Positions 40,824-54,127 are shown, counted from the stretch's first letter. The stretch: DNA of 64,000 nt from Lithospermum erythrorhizon (GCA_019722365.1 JADFUC010001474.1:1-64000); one strand, 5' to 3'. Made by a program: numbers and translations. The notes: generated by a model from the sequence alone, not told the origin.

Positions 40824-41982
40824 TTAGACGTTGAAGTTTGCTGGTCCAGAATGCAGCTGCAGTGTTCGACTGGGGACAACTTGAAGAACACCAGGTTGTT
40901 CTGTAAGAAATTTCTACTCATCAGAGTGTATGTAAATTGACATGGAAAACATAATCCACCATACACATAATCAAATTGTATGCAAACAAAGCATACACAA
41001 ATATGAAATATGAAGCATGAAGAAAGAGCCAGAAGAAAGAAGTAGCGATAATTACACTCGTATTAGTGATCATTGCAGAGAAAACAAATATGAATTGGTA
41101 AGGTTGGATTTAGATGGATGAATTTGTATTCGGATTCAGGGATTCATGGATTCAGGGATTTAGGAATGTATTCAAAATCAATAGCTTTGGGATGGCTCCT
41201 AAATGGAGTAATCTGAAATCTACTTAATCACCCCCCAAGTACACGAACCCGCCTACTCAGGAAAATAGATGATCACCATCTCGTTTTTATAGACAAACAA
41301 CTACAAAATTATTGATCCATCCAAACAACAAGGATATATTGAAACCGATGAGATGGTACAGAGTAAACCGGTTATTTTCCATTCATACATGAAACACCGC
41401 CAAACCCTCTCCTCCTCCCCTAGCATACTTATTCACATGGTTATTCACACGGTGTTGTTATTACTAGATAATGTTGCATACTATCAGACCCTCTCCTCCT
41501 CCCCTAGCATACTTAGTCAGGAGCCTATTCAAAGGCATGTAATGATTAATACTACATTCATCATAAAATGAAACAGATTATTAAAACAACTGAAGTTGAC
41601 AATTAATGAGAAACACTTACTTGAGAGCTGGTCAACCTGTTGAGGGGTCAATTTAGCAGAAAACCCACATGCAGCATGCTTGTAAGAATGAATCAACGCA
41701 CCTTTTGCTGCCTCTTCACTATTAAATAAAATGAATAAGATCATCAAATGGAAAACGAAAAACTGAAAACAAAAAGGGAGATAAAAGGTGAAAACTGAAG
41801 AAAGGCAACCTGCCATAAACAGAAGCAAGAGTGTTGACATGAAACGATTCTTGGTCAACGCCTTCCTCAGGCCTTTCGGTGTAGACTATGTAGACTTTGG
41901 CCTCACCCATTTTGGCTATGCAAATCCAAACTGATGATGAGAAGAACAATAGGATTAGGACTACTACTGAATTATTATGCAT
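40824..41982 (-). CDS. Stand-alone subtilase propeptide (I9) inhibitor, SPI-1-like
   Basis: Three exons on the bottom strand: 41,982-41,810, 41,718-41,621 and 40,900-40,824, all GT..AG and in frame, giving 115 residues. Residues 1-23 form a hydrophobic signal peptide ending near WICIA. The inhibitor I9 fold follows from KVYIVYTERP (29-38), through SEEAAKGALIHSYKHAACGF and SAKLTPQQVDQL, to QPGVLQVVPSRTLQLH at the end. Full subtilases continue into a catalytic domain after this point; here a stop follows at once, so this is an inhibitor-only protein and not a truncated protease. The Arabidopsis counterpart SPI-1 is a tight inhibitor of subtilases in the secretory path or apoplast; the role here is inferred from that. 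The last exon is only 77 bp, and without it the protein would lose the C-terminal part that fits the protease active site. Confidence 0.9.
41404..41515. repeat. 28-bp perfect direct repeat in intron 2 of the SPI-1-like gene
   Basis: A 28-base word starting ACCCTCTCCTCCTCCCC and ending TAGCATACTTA is found at 41,404-41,431 and again, identical, at 41,488-41,515. The spacing is 84 bp. It is pyrimidine-rich on the top strand. Confidence 0.9.
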
Positions 41983-44900
41983 ATTTGCGTGGAATTTATA
42001 TGTATTCTTGGACGAATCAGAGATGGAGATGCCTTCTTTTGGATTTTGGGCTCATTCACAATCTTAGCTGCTAAGATTTGCTCTTATTATGGATGACCAA
42101 GGTGTGATCATGACCGTCCAATTTATAGATATGATAATCAACAAATATTGTCAAGTTGTATTTTGATATTAGTAAGTAAGAGTGCAGTATATTTAGTTGT
42201 AAAAGTGATCAATGTTGTATATTTATTTATTCCTATTTTTGTTTTACAAGAAAGCAATGAATATATAATATTTATCACTTATTAGAATTAAAATACTCTA
42301 GTATGTATATATTCAACAATCAAAGAATAATTTGACTATATTTACTGTGATCATATCTACAATTATCTCGTCTATTTATAGTGTAAAAATTAATGAAAAT
42401 AATAAATTACAAGATTGTTATAATCGAGGGTGAGAGTAAATAAAGGATCGTCGTCCTTGAAAAAGTATAATCGTTCCGCTTCTTCTGAGCCAGGTTGTTA
42501 CTTGGCGCAAATGAACTTTTGTTTTAATTAATTATTTAGCTTTTATTGAGAGAAAGTGAATGAGCCCAGCTCCCATTTGAACTTTGTACGTTCAGTTCCT
42601 TAATAAAGCTTCGTGAAAGCCAGCTTGGTTGAATCGCGGGGAAGGATCTCGACTCCGAATCGTACTTAAATCCATACATGGATCCTTTAAGTTTTGCGTA
42701 GGCTTCTTAGATCATTTCATGATATGTAAAGCAAGAGGATAGTGATTACCGTGCGTCACGAGAAATACTACTTACAAGTAGTCTTTACATTCATCGACCG
42801 GTCTACCGACCAAGAGTCATTGATGACTAAGATTATCTGACATAGTCATGCCGACTATGATCAAAATGGGTTCGACGACTACTCGGGGTTACATCGGGTG
42901 AGTTCTGAAACCTGACTTCGAAGTGTGTTAAAAAGCAGCATCCCCGTCTTATAAATGCACATTAGCAACAGCATTACCAACAAAGCAGTTGGTAGTCGAG
43001 TTGTATCTTGAGTTCGAGGATTTCTTTTTAGTTTACTCGTCGAGCGTACTAGACTCGGTCCTATTATTATAATTCTTGGCTAGCTTTTCATATGGTACAA
43101 TGTCCGTATCTTTACTATCACGTTCGATTGAAATTGAATCCCGACAGGCGGAGTCAATTCCATGTAACTTTATGTTACCTACTATTCTCTAAAGTTACTT
43201 AGCGTATTATTTCGAATCCGTGTGAATACCTTTAGTAAAACTTCGCGATTCAATCACGGGAATCATGCTCTGTCATGGTGTAGTCTTGTGACACATGACC
43301 TTAACACGGCATGCGGTGAATCATATTACTATGTAATAGACTTCAACCACTCATTAATGTGAGGCCACTACTTGGTAGGATTAGACCTACAATGAAGAGT
43401 TGCATCGATAAGAGAACTCTGTCTATTTATAGAATTTGTCCCATTATAGATTTCAATCACCTCGAGCTTAAATGACATCTTAAACTTAACAAGCAAATGT
43501 CATGCAAGCTCACCTTATATATATAATGTATTTGATCATAGCATGGTAATCACGTATATGTAGGCTGGGCTCCTGGAAATGTCTGAGAATCCCAATCGCT
43601 CTTATACCTCCCTTTAAGGTTGTAGGAAGATTTCTTGACATTAGTGTATAAAACTTCATTTATGCAGTTGGATTACACTCCCCACTTAACCTCTAAGAAC
43701 TCGAGGTTAACTTCATCGCTCTTGATTAACATTGATTTTTCATCAAGTATCAAAGTGAGGAATATAACTCCATTATACTCGATCTTAAGTTTACAACTTT
43801 AGATTCTAGTAATCTAAAAACTTTCTTTTACATCTTTGGCTTGAGATGTGGAGTTCGATAACAATATCAAGTATCGTCGTCAACGATCGTTGCTTAGGAA
43901 CATTCTTTGGATAAGTTCAGCATACCCAGCGTATTTATAACTTGTGGAATAGCAATAAGAAAGTTTGAAATAAACATGAGTATAGTCGACCAATGAATAT
44001 ATTTAATCTTGGTTTCTCGACGAATGTATGATTAAGCATTTCATTCATGGCGATTCTTTCATTCGTAGAAACCATTTATTACTTACGATGATTCACACAT
44101 CCGTAAAGTAATATAGAATGGGCTCTTACTCGATGAATCACCCATCCAGGAAGATAAAATAGAGCTTTATACTCAACCCATTGTATTCATCTTATTTCAT
44201 TTAAATGACCTCGAGTCGTTTATTGGAGTATTATTTATTAAGTATTTGTCGTTTGTATCATTTGCATTTTAGCTTTAAATGCATCGAAGAGTCAGATTAC
44301 TCCTCGATATAACGAAGGGTTCTAATCTTGGTTTGGTATCCCTCAAGACCCTTGAATGCGTTGAGTCACATATTTTCTTCCACTATTTGTACTTCATAAT
44401 GAAGACTCCGTATATCTGATAAATTGCAGCCTTGTATAGTGGATGGAAATAAATACTAGCTTCCTTTCTACTATGTACAAAATGACTTAACTTAATATCA
44501 ACTTTGGATGCGAGTTAAATTATATGCTACGGTGACATAATAACTAAAGCTTTATCTATCACGAGGCGTTTCAAAGTTTGTTTATCAAAAGCGCAGCTCT
44601 TGAGTTGTCTGCGGTTGAATATGAATAGAATTAATTTAAAAGGTAGGTGTAGCGACCTTAATATGTCAAATTATTTCATTCTTTGTGTTTCAACCACGTT
44701 AAACACAATCCTTACTTCATGTCGCTCAACTAATGACACATCTAAAGGTTAGAATGAAATTATCTTGGTATATGAAATTGAAAGATCTACGTCCATTCGT
44801 GTTTTAACTTCATTAAACACCACAATTCTTTAATTACGTATCTTAAACGAAATGCGTTTTAAGATTAAATTGATGTCTCATTCTTCCGGATGATATACTA

Positions 44901-45010
44901 CTTATATCGATGATACTTCTAACTCGAACTTGATAGTATTCATATGATCCTTTCATTACCACTTTATGTGACTCGATGCTTATCTATTATTTCCGAATCT
45001 TCAATTAGCT

Positions 45011-45230
45011 TTGTATGTAAACATGCAAACTTAATTTGAACTAGCGAACCTCTCATTAAGTCTAGTAAGAGTCGACTTAGTTCATCTTTTCAAGATTATA
45101 CTCAAGTCTTGTTATAACAATTAACTTGTATGTAAGCAACACAAACTTAATTTAAAACTAGTGAACACTCTCCCATTTAAGTCTAGTAGAGTTGACTTAG
45201 TTAAATCTTTTTCAAGATTATACCGAGTCT
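45011..45230. repeat. Tandem duplication, period 115 bp
   Basis: TTGTATGTAA .. CAAACTTAATTT .. TCAAGATTATAC occurs at 45,011-45,125 and again at 45,126-45,230, with small differences. Confidence 0.8.
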
Positions 45231-45671
45231 GGATTCGGTCGTTATCCGTAAGTATTATTCAATCGTTTATTGTTCAAGGCTTCCTTTTAAAGAAGAGTAG
45301 GAAGTAATGTTTCCTTATCGAATGCGATATGGAAGCGTGTAAATCAAACATGACATTCTTTTACACTCTTACAAGTGCAAAGAAAATAGTTTAGAATCGA
45401 CCATCTTACATTGGAGGATTTAAGCTGTATTAACTCTTATAATGTAATTAAGCCTATCATTACAAGAGCTCGATAACTTTCTTTGTATCTTGTCTTCCGG
45501 CTATTTTGCTCACTTGGCTCGTATCCGTGATTCGTCGTGAGGTGAAACTAATAGTGTTCTCGCTTGGCGATAGCTGACAGGCATTCTGACTTTTGGCCAA
45601 TAAAATTATTTGAGATATGAGATTTAATCAAATCTCTTTCAATTCTAAATGTTGCTTGGAAATCCTTCACT

Positions 45672-45912
45672 ACATGCTTTAAAGTTCGAAATAATGAAGC
45701 GAATCATTAAGCTTCTTATAGTTCCATGTTCAGCTCAAGCTGTCACACAGTGGCGTGAAGCCCAGAATGAATAACTTTGCTTATTTGGTTACATATGCTT
45801 TAAAAGTTCAAAATAATGAAGCGAATCATTAACTTCAACTTATAGTTCCATGTTCACTCAAGCATGCAAGTGAGGTGAGAACGAATAGATAACTGCTTAT
45901 TTTGGTTACATC
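45672..45912. repeat. Tandem duplication, period ~119 bp
   Basis: AATAATGAAGCGAATCATTA, TATAGTTCCATGTTCA and ATTTGGTTACAT appear in the same order in two adjacent copies, starting near 45,672 and 45,791. Confidence 0.8.
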
Positions 45913-46183
45913 TGTAAGCTTTGTTTAAATCATGATTCATGAACCGTGTTAAATCGTATTAAGAAACTAAATACCAATCATATGTCTGAGAAATATAGAT
46001 ACACAACATTCAAGATCATTGATAGTTTTTTCTCAAAGAGATCAAACTATTTATTATTTAAAAGAACTTTGTTTGGTGGATAAGAGACAATATTACATAT
46101 TAATTCTTCATAAGCATCATCGCCTTTGATTGAATCAAAAATTAATTATCCTTGATACGTATCGTGCTTGACTTTGTTCACTT

Positions 46184-47185
46184 TGTTGGAAATCGATGAA
46201 TTGATTCCATTTATTATGCCAGATTCTAGACAATTGTGTATCGATTCATTTTAGCAGTTGGGTTAAATGTGATTATCGAGGAACTTAGTGTTCAACTTAG
46301 TAATTGTATATTCTTGGTGTGGTTACCGTGATAATTTAAGGGGTTATGAGCGATTGCTAGATCTTAGTCATTAATCGTTATAATAATAGTAATTGGTCAA
46401 TTATTATTATGACTTACTATTATCTACATTTTTAGAAGGTCATGTCTGATGGCGTTGAGTTATATTTCATGTATGAAATTAAAGAGAAGTGTATAATGGT
46501 GAAATGTGTTCTCGATTACACAAGGTTCGTTTATGTAAGAATATCGATTGAACAAATAAGTCGATTAAATAGTTATTTAATTGGTTTGAGTAATTTTAGT
46601 ATTTGCTCAATAGCTTGAAGATTTATTGATATTATTGTTCGATACTATTTAATTAAGCTAATTAAATAGTTCAGCTCGATGCTTGACTTCGTTAGTGTCT
46701 TAACGAACTAATAGAGTTAACGAGTCGAGAAAGCTAATCTTAACGGGTTCAACTTTGGGCTTGTTTTAACTGGCACTGTATAAACAGCTTTAGGAGTTTT
46801 CGTGACATAAGTTTTTTAGAAAACTTTTTCATCAAAAACCTAGAGTAGCCCCGCTTTGGCTAAATTCTCCGAAATTTTGGGGTTTTTGGTTCTTTGTTCA
46901 TCTTGTTTACTAGCATAGATCGGTTCTTGATTGACCTCTCTGGTGTGGACCAACTAGAGATATCATACGATTGATAATGTGCAACAAGGAGGCTGAAGGA
47001 AGTCAAATTCACGTTGTGAATTTGAAGCGTGTGGTTTTGGTGGAATTTACTCCCACATTTAGTGTAAATTTTCTGTTAAATATAATTGTAATTATATGTT
47101 TTTGTAAAATAATGTATTATGCACTTTAAGATCCACAGGTATAGATTTGTATTTATACTCATATATCCATAGTATTTTCTATCGG
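46184..47185 (+). repeat. 5' LTR of the Copia element
   Basis: It starts TGTTGGAAATC and aligns through its whole length to 54,128-55,139, including GTTATGAGCGATTGCTAGAT, GACCTCTCTGGTGTGGACCA and ATATCCATAGTATTTTC. The exact right boundary is taken from the primer site that follows. Confidence 0.9.
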
Positions 47186-47196
47186 TGGCATCGGGC
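47186..47196 (+). other. Primer-binding site of the Copia element
   Basis: TGGCATCGGGC lies directly after the LTR and resembles the initiator-Met tRNA complement TGGTATCAGAGC with a few changes. Confidence 0.6.
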
Positions 47197-49334
47197 AAAT
47201 TAAAGTTGTTTACATTATTTATTTTATGCTTGTTTTGTTTTATCGATTTTTTATTTGATTAATTAGCATTCGTATATTTAATTTATAAATATATGATGAG
47301 AATAAATCACCATGTTATTGATTATTGATTTACACATGTGTTACAAGTTTATGATGATGTATTATCATATTTTGTTAACATGGATTTTGTTTCATAAATT
47401 AAAAGGACGATTTAATTGGTTTTGTTTCAAAACAGTTTTGTAAAACGTGTTTGGGGGGTGTAAAATTTTTATAAAATTACAAACTAATTTTTTATGGAAC
47501 CCAGATAGCACGTAGAAGATCTCCATTAAATTTCATAATTTTTGGATGTTTTTAAGTACCTCAAAACAATTTTGAGATTTACAAATTTGTTTAATTAATA
47601 ATTAAATATGAAAAATTTATTTTAATATGAGAGCGACAGTGAGATTTGTTCAAGAGAATTATGAAGCTTAACATGTTTGAATTTCATAAATTTTGAAAAA
47701 TTTAAAAAGCCTAAAAGAAACGATTTTACAAACGAATTAAATTAAATCGAAAAACCGAGTTAAATATGAGTATTATTACCATAAATCGGCCGACCGCTTC
47801 GGCGACCCTACGAGCGCGTCGATCGCTCCGGATCTGGCGATTTTAGTACCAAAATGGCCTTGACGGACGGCGACCTACGGAAGTGCAGCATGTCGGCGGT
47901 TGACGTCGTGGAGTCGGTCGTCAAGTATTATGGCGTGTACTTTAATTTTGAAAACCTAATTCGAATTTATTCCACTTATTTTGGTTTCCTAAAATTATGG
48001 GACTAGTTATATTCGGTTTTATTGATTGTTGTCATTTTAATCACCTAATTAATTGTAATTAATTATGTGAAGACAATTAATTTATTTCCTTTATATTATA
48101 TCTTTTTAAATTAATTTAAAAGTGATATAACAATTATAGTAACAATTTCACTACTTAATGTATTTTAAGAAGTATATATTTGTGATAAATATTTTCTATA
48201 ATATGTATATAGTTAATAATTATTGGTACACTAATTATTAATTGACATGTGTATGATAATTGAGTTTATATTAATTAAATTTTAATATATGTAATTCACG
48301 TGGATTAATTAATTTGATAATTACAAACATACATTTTAAATACCATTTAAAATATTTATTTAGTTCATTTATATGATTTAATAAAGTGGCTATATTTGTA
48401 ATGGTGATTGGAAAGGGAGGTATCTGAGATATTGCCCGTTTATTTATTTTTTCGGTCTGCGAACCGTAATGTTATGCAATGACCTTAAATTAATATTTTC
48501 TTGTATTTATTTATTTGTTTACCCTTGAGAAGCTTACTTGGTACATGCAAGATGGAGTTAGTATATAAATATTGTAACAAGTGAAGATATTGAAGATCAT
48601 TTCACGGTGAAATTTGTCTTGGTGGACTCGGTTGGATCGGAATCTGAGAATCTGAGGTATGATTTATGTTAGTATTTGATAAATACTTGTAATAGGTTCT
48701 AGGGGCCATTTCGTATATCTCTTGAATGTAAATTACTTACTATTTTTTCATGTTGCGTGTATTCTTGATTATGTGCTACCCCATGCATGAGTAAATGAAA
48801 ACAAAGTAATAATAATCTGTAAATTAAAATTTAAGCAAAAGTATCGAGCCAATTTTAAAGTTGTGCGTCGGTGCATCGATTGGGCGCACCGTGATGGCGG
48901 AGTATTTACAATGTTGCATTTGATGGCAGCAATGGATCATGTTGAAGTGATTTCGGCTAACGTTGTGGGCTTTAGGATGATCGATCCAACTAACAACTTT
49001 GGTTTTAATTGGTATGCTTCACGGTTTCGAGGAATCTAGTGTTGGGTAGCATCTTGTAAGAGATGCTTGCTAGTAATATGAGATTATGTAGTTTTACATG
49101 GTGGTTGACAACCTACTATTATAGCTGGATTCAAAATGTAAGCGGTGTTGCTTGGTTTGAATTTAAGTGTAATAAGTGCTTGATACTAATATATTTAGGT
49201 GAGATTTGAAGTAGTAGTATTTACTTTACAATTTATTTGTAAGTGTTTTAGCATGATAGTTCTTGAGTACATTATTTATTTACTTATTCTTGTAGAATTA
49301 ATATAATTTGCAGCTATTGCTACTCCCAAGAATT

Positions 49335-50105
49335 TCGGCTTATTTCGGCACTTGAAAAGTGCAAGGTAGACAACTTCGAATTTTGAGTGGTCTCGAAACT
49401 TGAGAATCATTCTCAGCGAAGGAGCGAATACGTCGAACAATAAAGGTTCCGTGAAACCTAATGATAGTGCCTCCCATTCGGAAAAAGGGATCCCTTGAAA
49501 TGCGATCTTTGTGGATGTCCAATGTCACCATTACTTGCCAATATGGAACCTTCGTTCCAAATTCAATATGAAAAGGTGGCGGCGTATGACATATACACCG
49601 CAACTTGAGGAATTATTCCAGAAAGGAAGAAATTTAACTTGAGAATATGATACGATCATTGCTGCATTAGACGATAAGTTGGGGAAACGGGCCGGTATGA
49701 CCACCGTATCATTAAAATGATTGGTTTAATTACGTCGACTCAACGCCACAGGCACCGATGTCTCCAAAAGAGCGGCCGTGGATCTCGTCACAGAGTCTTC
49801 CCGGACAAATTCTCTCCGGTTTATCGTGAACTTATTATCTTGTGAAGTTTGAGTTATCTACAAAAACTTGAGGCTGCATAAGATGATCACGAATCTTTGA
49901 GACAAACACAGGTAAGACTAAAGCTTCTACTCCTTACATTTTGGTGGTCGAAACAAGAAGAAATTCAGAAAAAGAAAGAAGAAGTTTATCGTGAGGCCAA
50001 GGGTTCTAAGTAATCCACAAGGTTCAGCTGGAAGGGAGGAGTTAGAAAGGATGACAAGTGTCATTATTGCGAGAGCACAGGTCAGGAAGTCGGCCTGTTT
50101 GGAAG
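49335..50105 (+). pseudogene. gag remnant of the Copia element
   Basis: The start reads LEKCKVDNFEF, like the usual Copia gag opening (LEK.KL.G.NF..W), but with a stop soon after and further frame breaks. Near 50,051-50,104 the translation DDKCHYCESTGQ corresponds to the nucleocapsid zinc knuckle (CxxCxxxGHxxxxC); the His and last Cys are lost. Not functional. Confidence 0.65.
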
Positions 50106-50512
50106 TCGAGATGATAGGAAGAATGGTCTCATGACAGGCTCGGCTACTGAGGCATGTATGTTATTGAAGTTTGTACAACTTCTAATTATAACTTAAGTGG
50201 GTCTTTAGACTTGCGGTTGTGATTCTCGTATTTGTCGTAATATGCAGAACTTCGAGTCAAGTAGAAGACTCGAAGAGGGGAAATGGATCTGCGTGTGGGA
50301 AATGGGCGAAGGTTGCGTACTGCGTTAGGATCCGTTAGTTTTAGAATTTGCCAGCGGGCACTTGTTTTAAACTTATCTCGGGTTTACTATGTACTGCAAT
50401 TTGCGGGGAATATTATTCCCATTCTGTTTTTGAATAATGATGGTTTTCATTTTTGATAGATCCCGATAATTTAGGATGCTTGAGATAGGGGTAGTATTTA
50501 TTGCTCTCCTTC

Positions 50513-50539
50513 AAAAAAAAAAAAAAAAAAAAAAAAAAA
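50513..50539 (+). repeat. A27 homopolymer inside the Copia element
   Basis: 27 uninterrupted A bases lie between the gag and integrase remains, where the protease should be. It could be the tail of a small retroposed insert, a slipped A-rich stretch, or a consensus error. Confidence 0.85.
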
Positions 50540-50875
50540 TGGTCTATCGTTTTTTAGAGCGTGATTAATGAATTAAGTATAACATAAACTTAAAAGCGGA
50601 ATAAGCCTAACGGCTTAAACCAAACATACATATGGCATTGCGGAACTAGGTCGCGTGCGAGAGCGAATCAAGAAACTCGCTCCCGGTGGGGGATACTTGA
50701 AGGTTTAAAATTCTCAGAATCATACGATAAGTGTAGTGCTTTGCCTTTTGGGCAAAATGACCAAAATGCCTTTCAACCCAAATGAAAGGGCAAGTGATTT
50801 GTGGGGATCATACGCGATGTATGTGGGCGATGAGCATCTGAAGGGAGTTTATAACTAGTTCATTACATTCTTGCA

Positions 50876-51600
50876 GTGATTCACGGTGAACACGGTTTTG
50901 TGTATCTAATAAGACACGAAACCACGAGTCCTTTGAGAAATTCAAGGAGTTCCAAAATGAAGTACAAAAACCAATTGAACAAGACAATAAAGATTCTCCG
51001 GTCGATGAGGTGGAGAATATTTGAATCACGAGTTGATACTCGTCTTAGGGGGGTGTGGTATTGTTTCACAACTCACTCAGGCAAAGGCCACCCGCAGCGT
51101 AATGGCGTGTCCGAAAGGAGAGAAATCGAACCGCTGCCCGGCATGGTTCGATACATGATGAAGCCTATATGATCTACGGTTAATTTTACGGGGATATCAT
51201 GACTTGGCTGACGCCCAACGGATGTCCAACGAGTCGATAGATAAAACTCCCAGGCTGTGGTTTGGAAAGATTCCCGAGTTGGGTTTTCTCAGATTTGGGG
51301 TACGTGAAACATGTTAAGAGATTAACTAAAGATTAAACTTGCGCCCAAAATCGATAAATCTTTATTTCATAGGATATCAGGGAAGCAGGTTGAAGTTTAC
51401 TACTTCTACAAAAGCGGGGAGAATAAAATCTTCATTGCTAGAACAGGAGTATTCCTTGAAAAGGAATATTTATCCAGAAGGACTAGAAGTAATGGTGTTC
51501 ATCTTGATGAAGCTCAAGCTGATGAAGTCAATGTCGATGCATCTAATGCAGAGGCATCGACTGGCACTTATGGTGGAACGCCTTTCATAGGAGCCAGGTT
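50876..51600 (+). pseudogene. Integrase remnant of the Copia element
   Basis: The frame at 50,876-51,172 reads HGFVYLIRHETT, then NQLNKTIKILRS, then GHPQRNGVSERR. These match the Copia integrase core pattern (YGYVYLI.H, NQL.KKIK.LRSD, TPQRNGVSERRN). The expected Asp after LRS is altered. Further right (51,339-51,480) INLYFIGYQ.S and FLEKEYLS-like pieces follow in shifted frames. Several frameshifts make it non-functional. Confidence 0.75.
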
Positions 51601-51829
51601 CTTCGATCCACGAGGAAGCGTGGAAGAACTTGACCACTTAGGAGATCAACTGAGGGATCGCCACGAACGAGGCCTTGGTATGGTGAAGATTTCATCATTG
51701 AAAGTAGCGAGCCCACTTGCTTTACAAAGAAGCAATGAAGCAGCAAGGATGCTGACAAATGGCAAATAGCCATGCAATCTAAGATGGATTCTATGTACCA
51801 AAAGCGAGGTTTGGTCACATTGGGTATTT

Positions 51830-52350
51830 ACCAAATGGGGCTCGCCTATTGAATGTAAATGGGTATTTAAGAAGAAACATGATAAAGGCGAGCGTTGATG
51901 TTTCAAAGCTAAACTTGTAGCGAAAGGTTTCAAAACAAGTTCACGGGTGGACTACTGACGAACTTCGTACTACTTCGGTGGCTATCTTAAATCCATCCGG
52001 ATAATCTTAGCCATTCTTCGCGTTTAAACTATGAAATATGGCAAATGGATGTAAAAGATCGCTTTCTGAATGAAAATTTAGAGGAAAGATGTACATGGTA
52101 AAACCTCCGGGCTTTACACATGTGTCCTAAAGGACCTAAGAAGGTATCTGAAGTTGCAAAAGTCATTTATATGGTCTTAAGAAGGCATCAGCGATTTGGA
52201 ATACGTTTTGATGAATCAATCAAAGAGTTTGGTTTCATGAGAGCGAAGAAAGAATCTTGTGTATACAAGAAGGTAAGTGGGAGTCATGTATCATTTATAG
52301 TCATGTATGTCGATGACATACTTATCGTGGAAACAACGTGGGATTCTTAA
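51830..52350 (+). pseudogene. Reverse transcriptase remnant of the Copia element
   Basis: Pieces in order are: WVFKKKHDKGER, FKAKLVAKGFK, LKSIRIILAILR, then (frame-shifted) the QMDVK.AFLNENLEE region carrying the first catalytic Asp, and IRFDESIKEFGF, YKKVSGSHVSFIV, MYVDDIL. YVDD is the Copia catalytic motif. At least three frame breaks and several stops are present. Confidence 0.85.
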
Positions 52351-52639
52351 ACTTCGGTGAAGATTGGGCGTACAAATGTTTTTCAATGAAGAAGGACTTA
52401 GGCGAAGCCTGATATATACTTGGAATAAGATCACCGAGATGGAGCCGGAGGTGATTGGACTTTGTCGGAATCTTTATGTGAATAAGGTGCGCAAAAGGTT
52501 GACATGGTAATTCAAGAAGGGTAATCTGCAGTGAGACATGGAGTTCGACTCGGCGAGCCACAGGTATCCACATTCTTAGTCTTTGAGAATGAAGGAGCAT
52601 ACCTTCTGGCTTCGGCTGCTTAGGACTCACATCATGTAT

Positions 52640-53290
52640 GCCATGTTGTCTGGCTAGACACGTGTGTCTTTATGCACTAAGTGTAACCCGTGGAGCTGAA
52701 GCTAATCGGGGTGAATCCTTTGGATTGCGGTGAAAGTGCGTCTTAAGTATCGAGAAAGAAGCCAAAGATCTTTCTTGGCGATATAGTGGAGATGAAGAGT
52801 TAGCGATGGCGAAGTACACGGCGCGATTTCAAGGCGGCGAGGAGGCGACTATCGTTCCCGTGCAGGTATGTATTTTCTCCCAGCGGTGGAAGCGATATCT
52901 TGGAGGTTCCAAGCAGATTATTTTTGCGGTCTGCCACGAGAATCTGATGCATCGCGGCGTCGAAGCGGCCCAAAGAAGCATGTTGGATAAAGAAGTTAGA
53001 GTGACCCGAACTTGGCCCGGTGTAATTTTAACGTTGAGGGACCGGTGGAGTTGCTTTGTGGCAATCTTTGGGGCAATGGCTGAAACTAAGGAACCCCGGC
53101 ATCCGCAATCGAGAAACACGTACTCGAGAAAGTATCACTGATTAGATATATACTTGATATAGGTGATGTCAAAGTATGTAAAGTAGCAGCAGAGGCCAAT
53201 CGCGGCCGACCGCTACCTAAACCACTAAGTCGAGGCAAAAGCGTGATGAGCGTCTGGCGAACATAGGTCTTAGGCAGTCTTCGCGGTGGT
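52640..53290 (+). pseudogene. RNase H and C-terminal remnant of the Copia element
   Basis: Near 53,033-53,140 the frame reads ETKEPRHPQSRNTYSRKYH, corresponding to the Copia RNase H end (NS.EPR.HKR.KHIERKYH). Near 53,245-53,280 a shifted frame gives DERLANIGLR, the usual C-terminus. The rest is too broken to follow. Stops and frameshifts throughout. Confidence 0.65.
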
Positions 53291-54127
53291 GTTAGGTTAA
53301 GTGGGGTCGGTATGTATCATTGTGTTATGTGAGCAAATATTTATTTGAATATTATTAAACTTGCTATATTTTAATATATTTGTTTGCTATGTCTATATGT
53401 TTAGAATTTACATATAATATACATGTAGTGTATCTCGATGAGTGAAAAGGTTAAATCCACTAGGTTAGTACATGTTTCTAGAGAGAGTAACATGAGCTGT
53501 TAATTACGCTTTCTTGAGCGAAGCATAGGATAGCGAAAGGCCTTCAGTCGGATCTTGATAGTTAGGGCGGCATTGCATCGTATGACTAACATGGTGTTTT
53601 GATTAGTGATCGAAGATTGATCACGTTAGCTCTTGAGGACTAGATCGATACCGTGGTACGCGGTCTGGTGGCCAGGGGTGAGTATGACGAAGCGAATTCA
53701 TAGAAGATATGTATATACGTGTCCTATGATATTTGTTTAAAAATTTTTAGGTTAAATCGATTCTTAGACTACGATATATAACTTCTCCCATGTTATCTGA
53801 AGCTACGTACTTTGACTATGACGAGCGATGCACTTAGCGGGGATTATAGCATATGTTGGAGTCCCACGCGGTGGAGATAATAGCGATAGATGTTGGTATA
53901 TTGGGAGGGATTTGTCCGAAATCCTTGATATACAAGGAAGATCTGAGGCCTCTGTGGGTTAGTCTTGATTGGTTTATGGGACGCCATAAATGCTTATTCG
54001 GGATTCATCTTCGAGTAAAGAAAGTTGTGGGTGTTTCGCGGCCATAACTGCTTGTAAGTTAGCTACATTGAGATCGCGTGATAAAGGAATTTGCTTGAAT
54101 AAATAGTCCAAATGGCAGAAGTGGGAG

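Larger units (their letters stand above)
41983..46183. other. Gene-free, repeat-derived region left of the Copia element
   Basis: 4.2 kb with frequent stops in all frames and no recognised protein domain. The first ~400 bp are the promoter side of the SPI-1-like gene. The rest (from about 42,420) has the texture of decayed LTR-retrotransposon sequence and includes two short tandem duplications, listed separately. I could not assign it to a family. Confidence 0.5.

Noticed and set aside
52806..53141. 111-codon frame that could be taken for a separate gene
   Set aside because: Its C-terminal part matches the RNase H end of the Copia element around it, so it is a fragment of that polyprotein.
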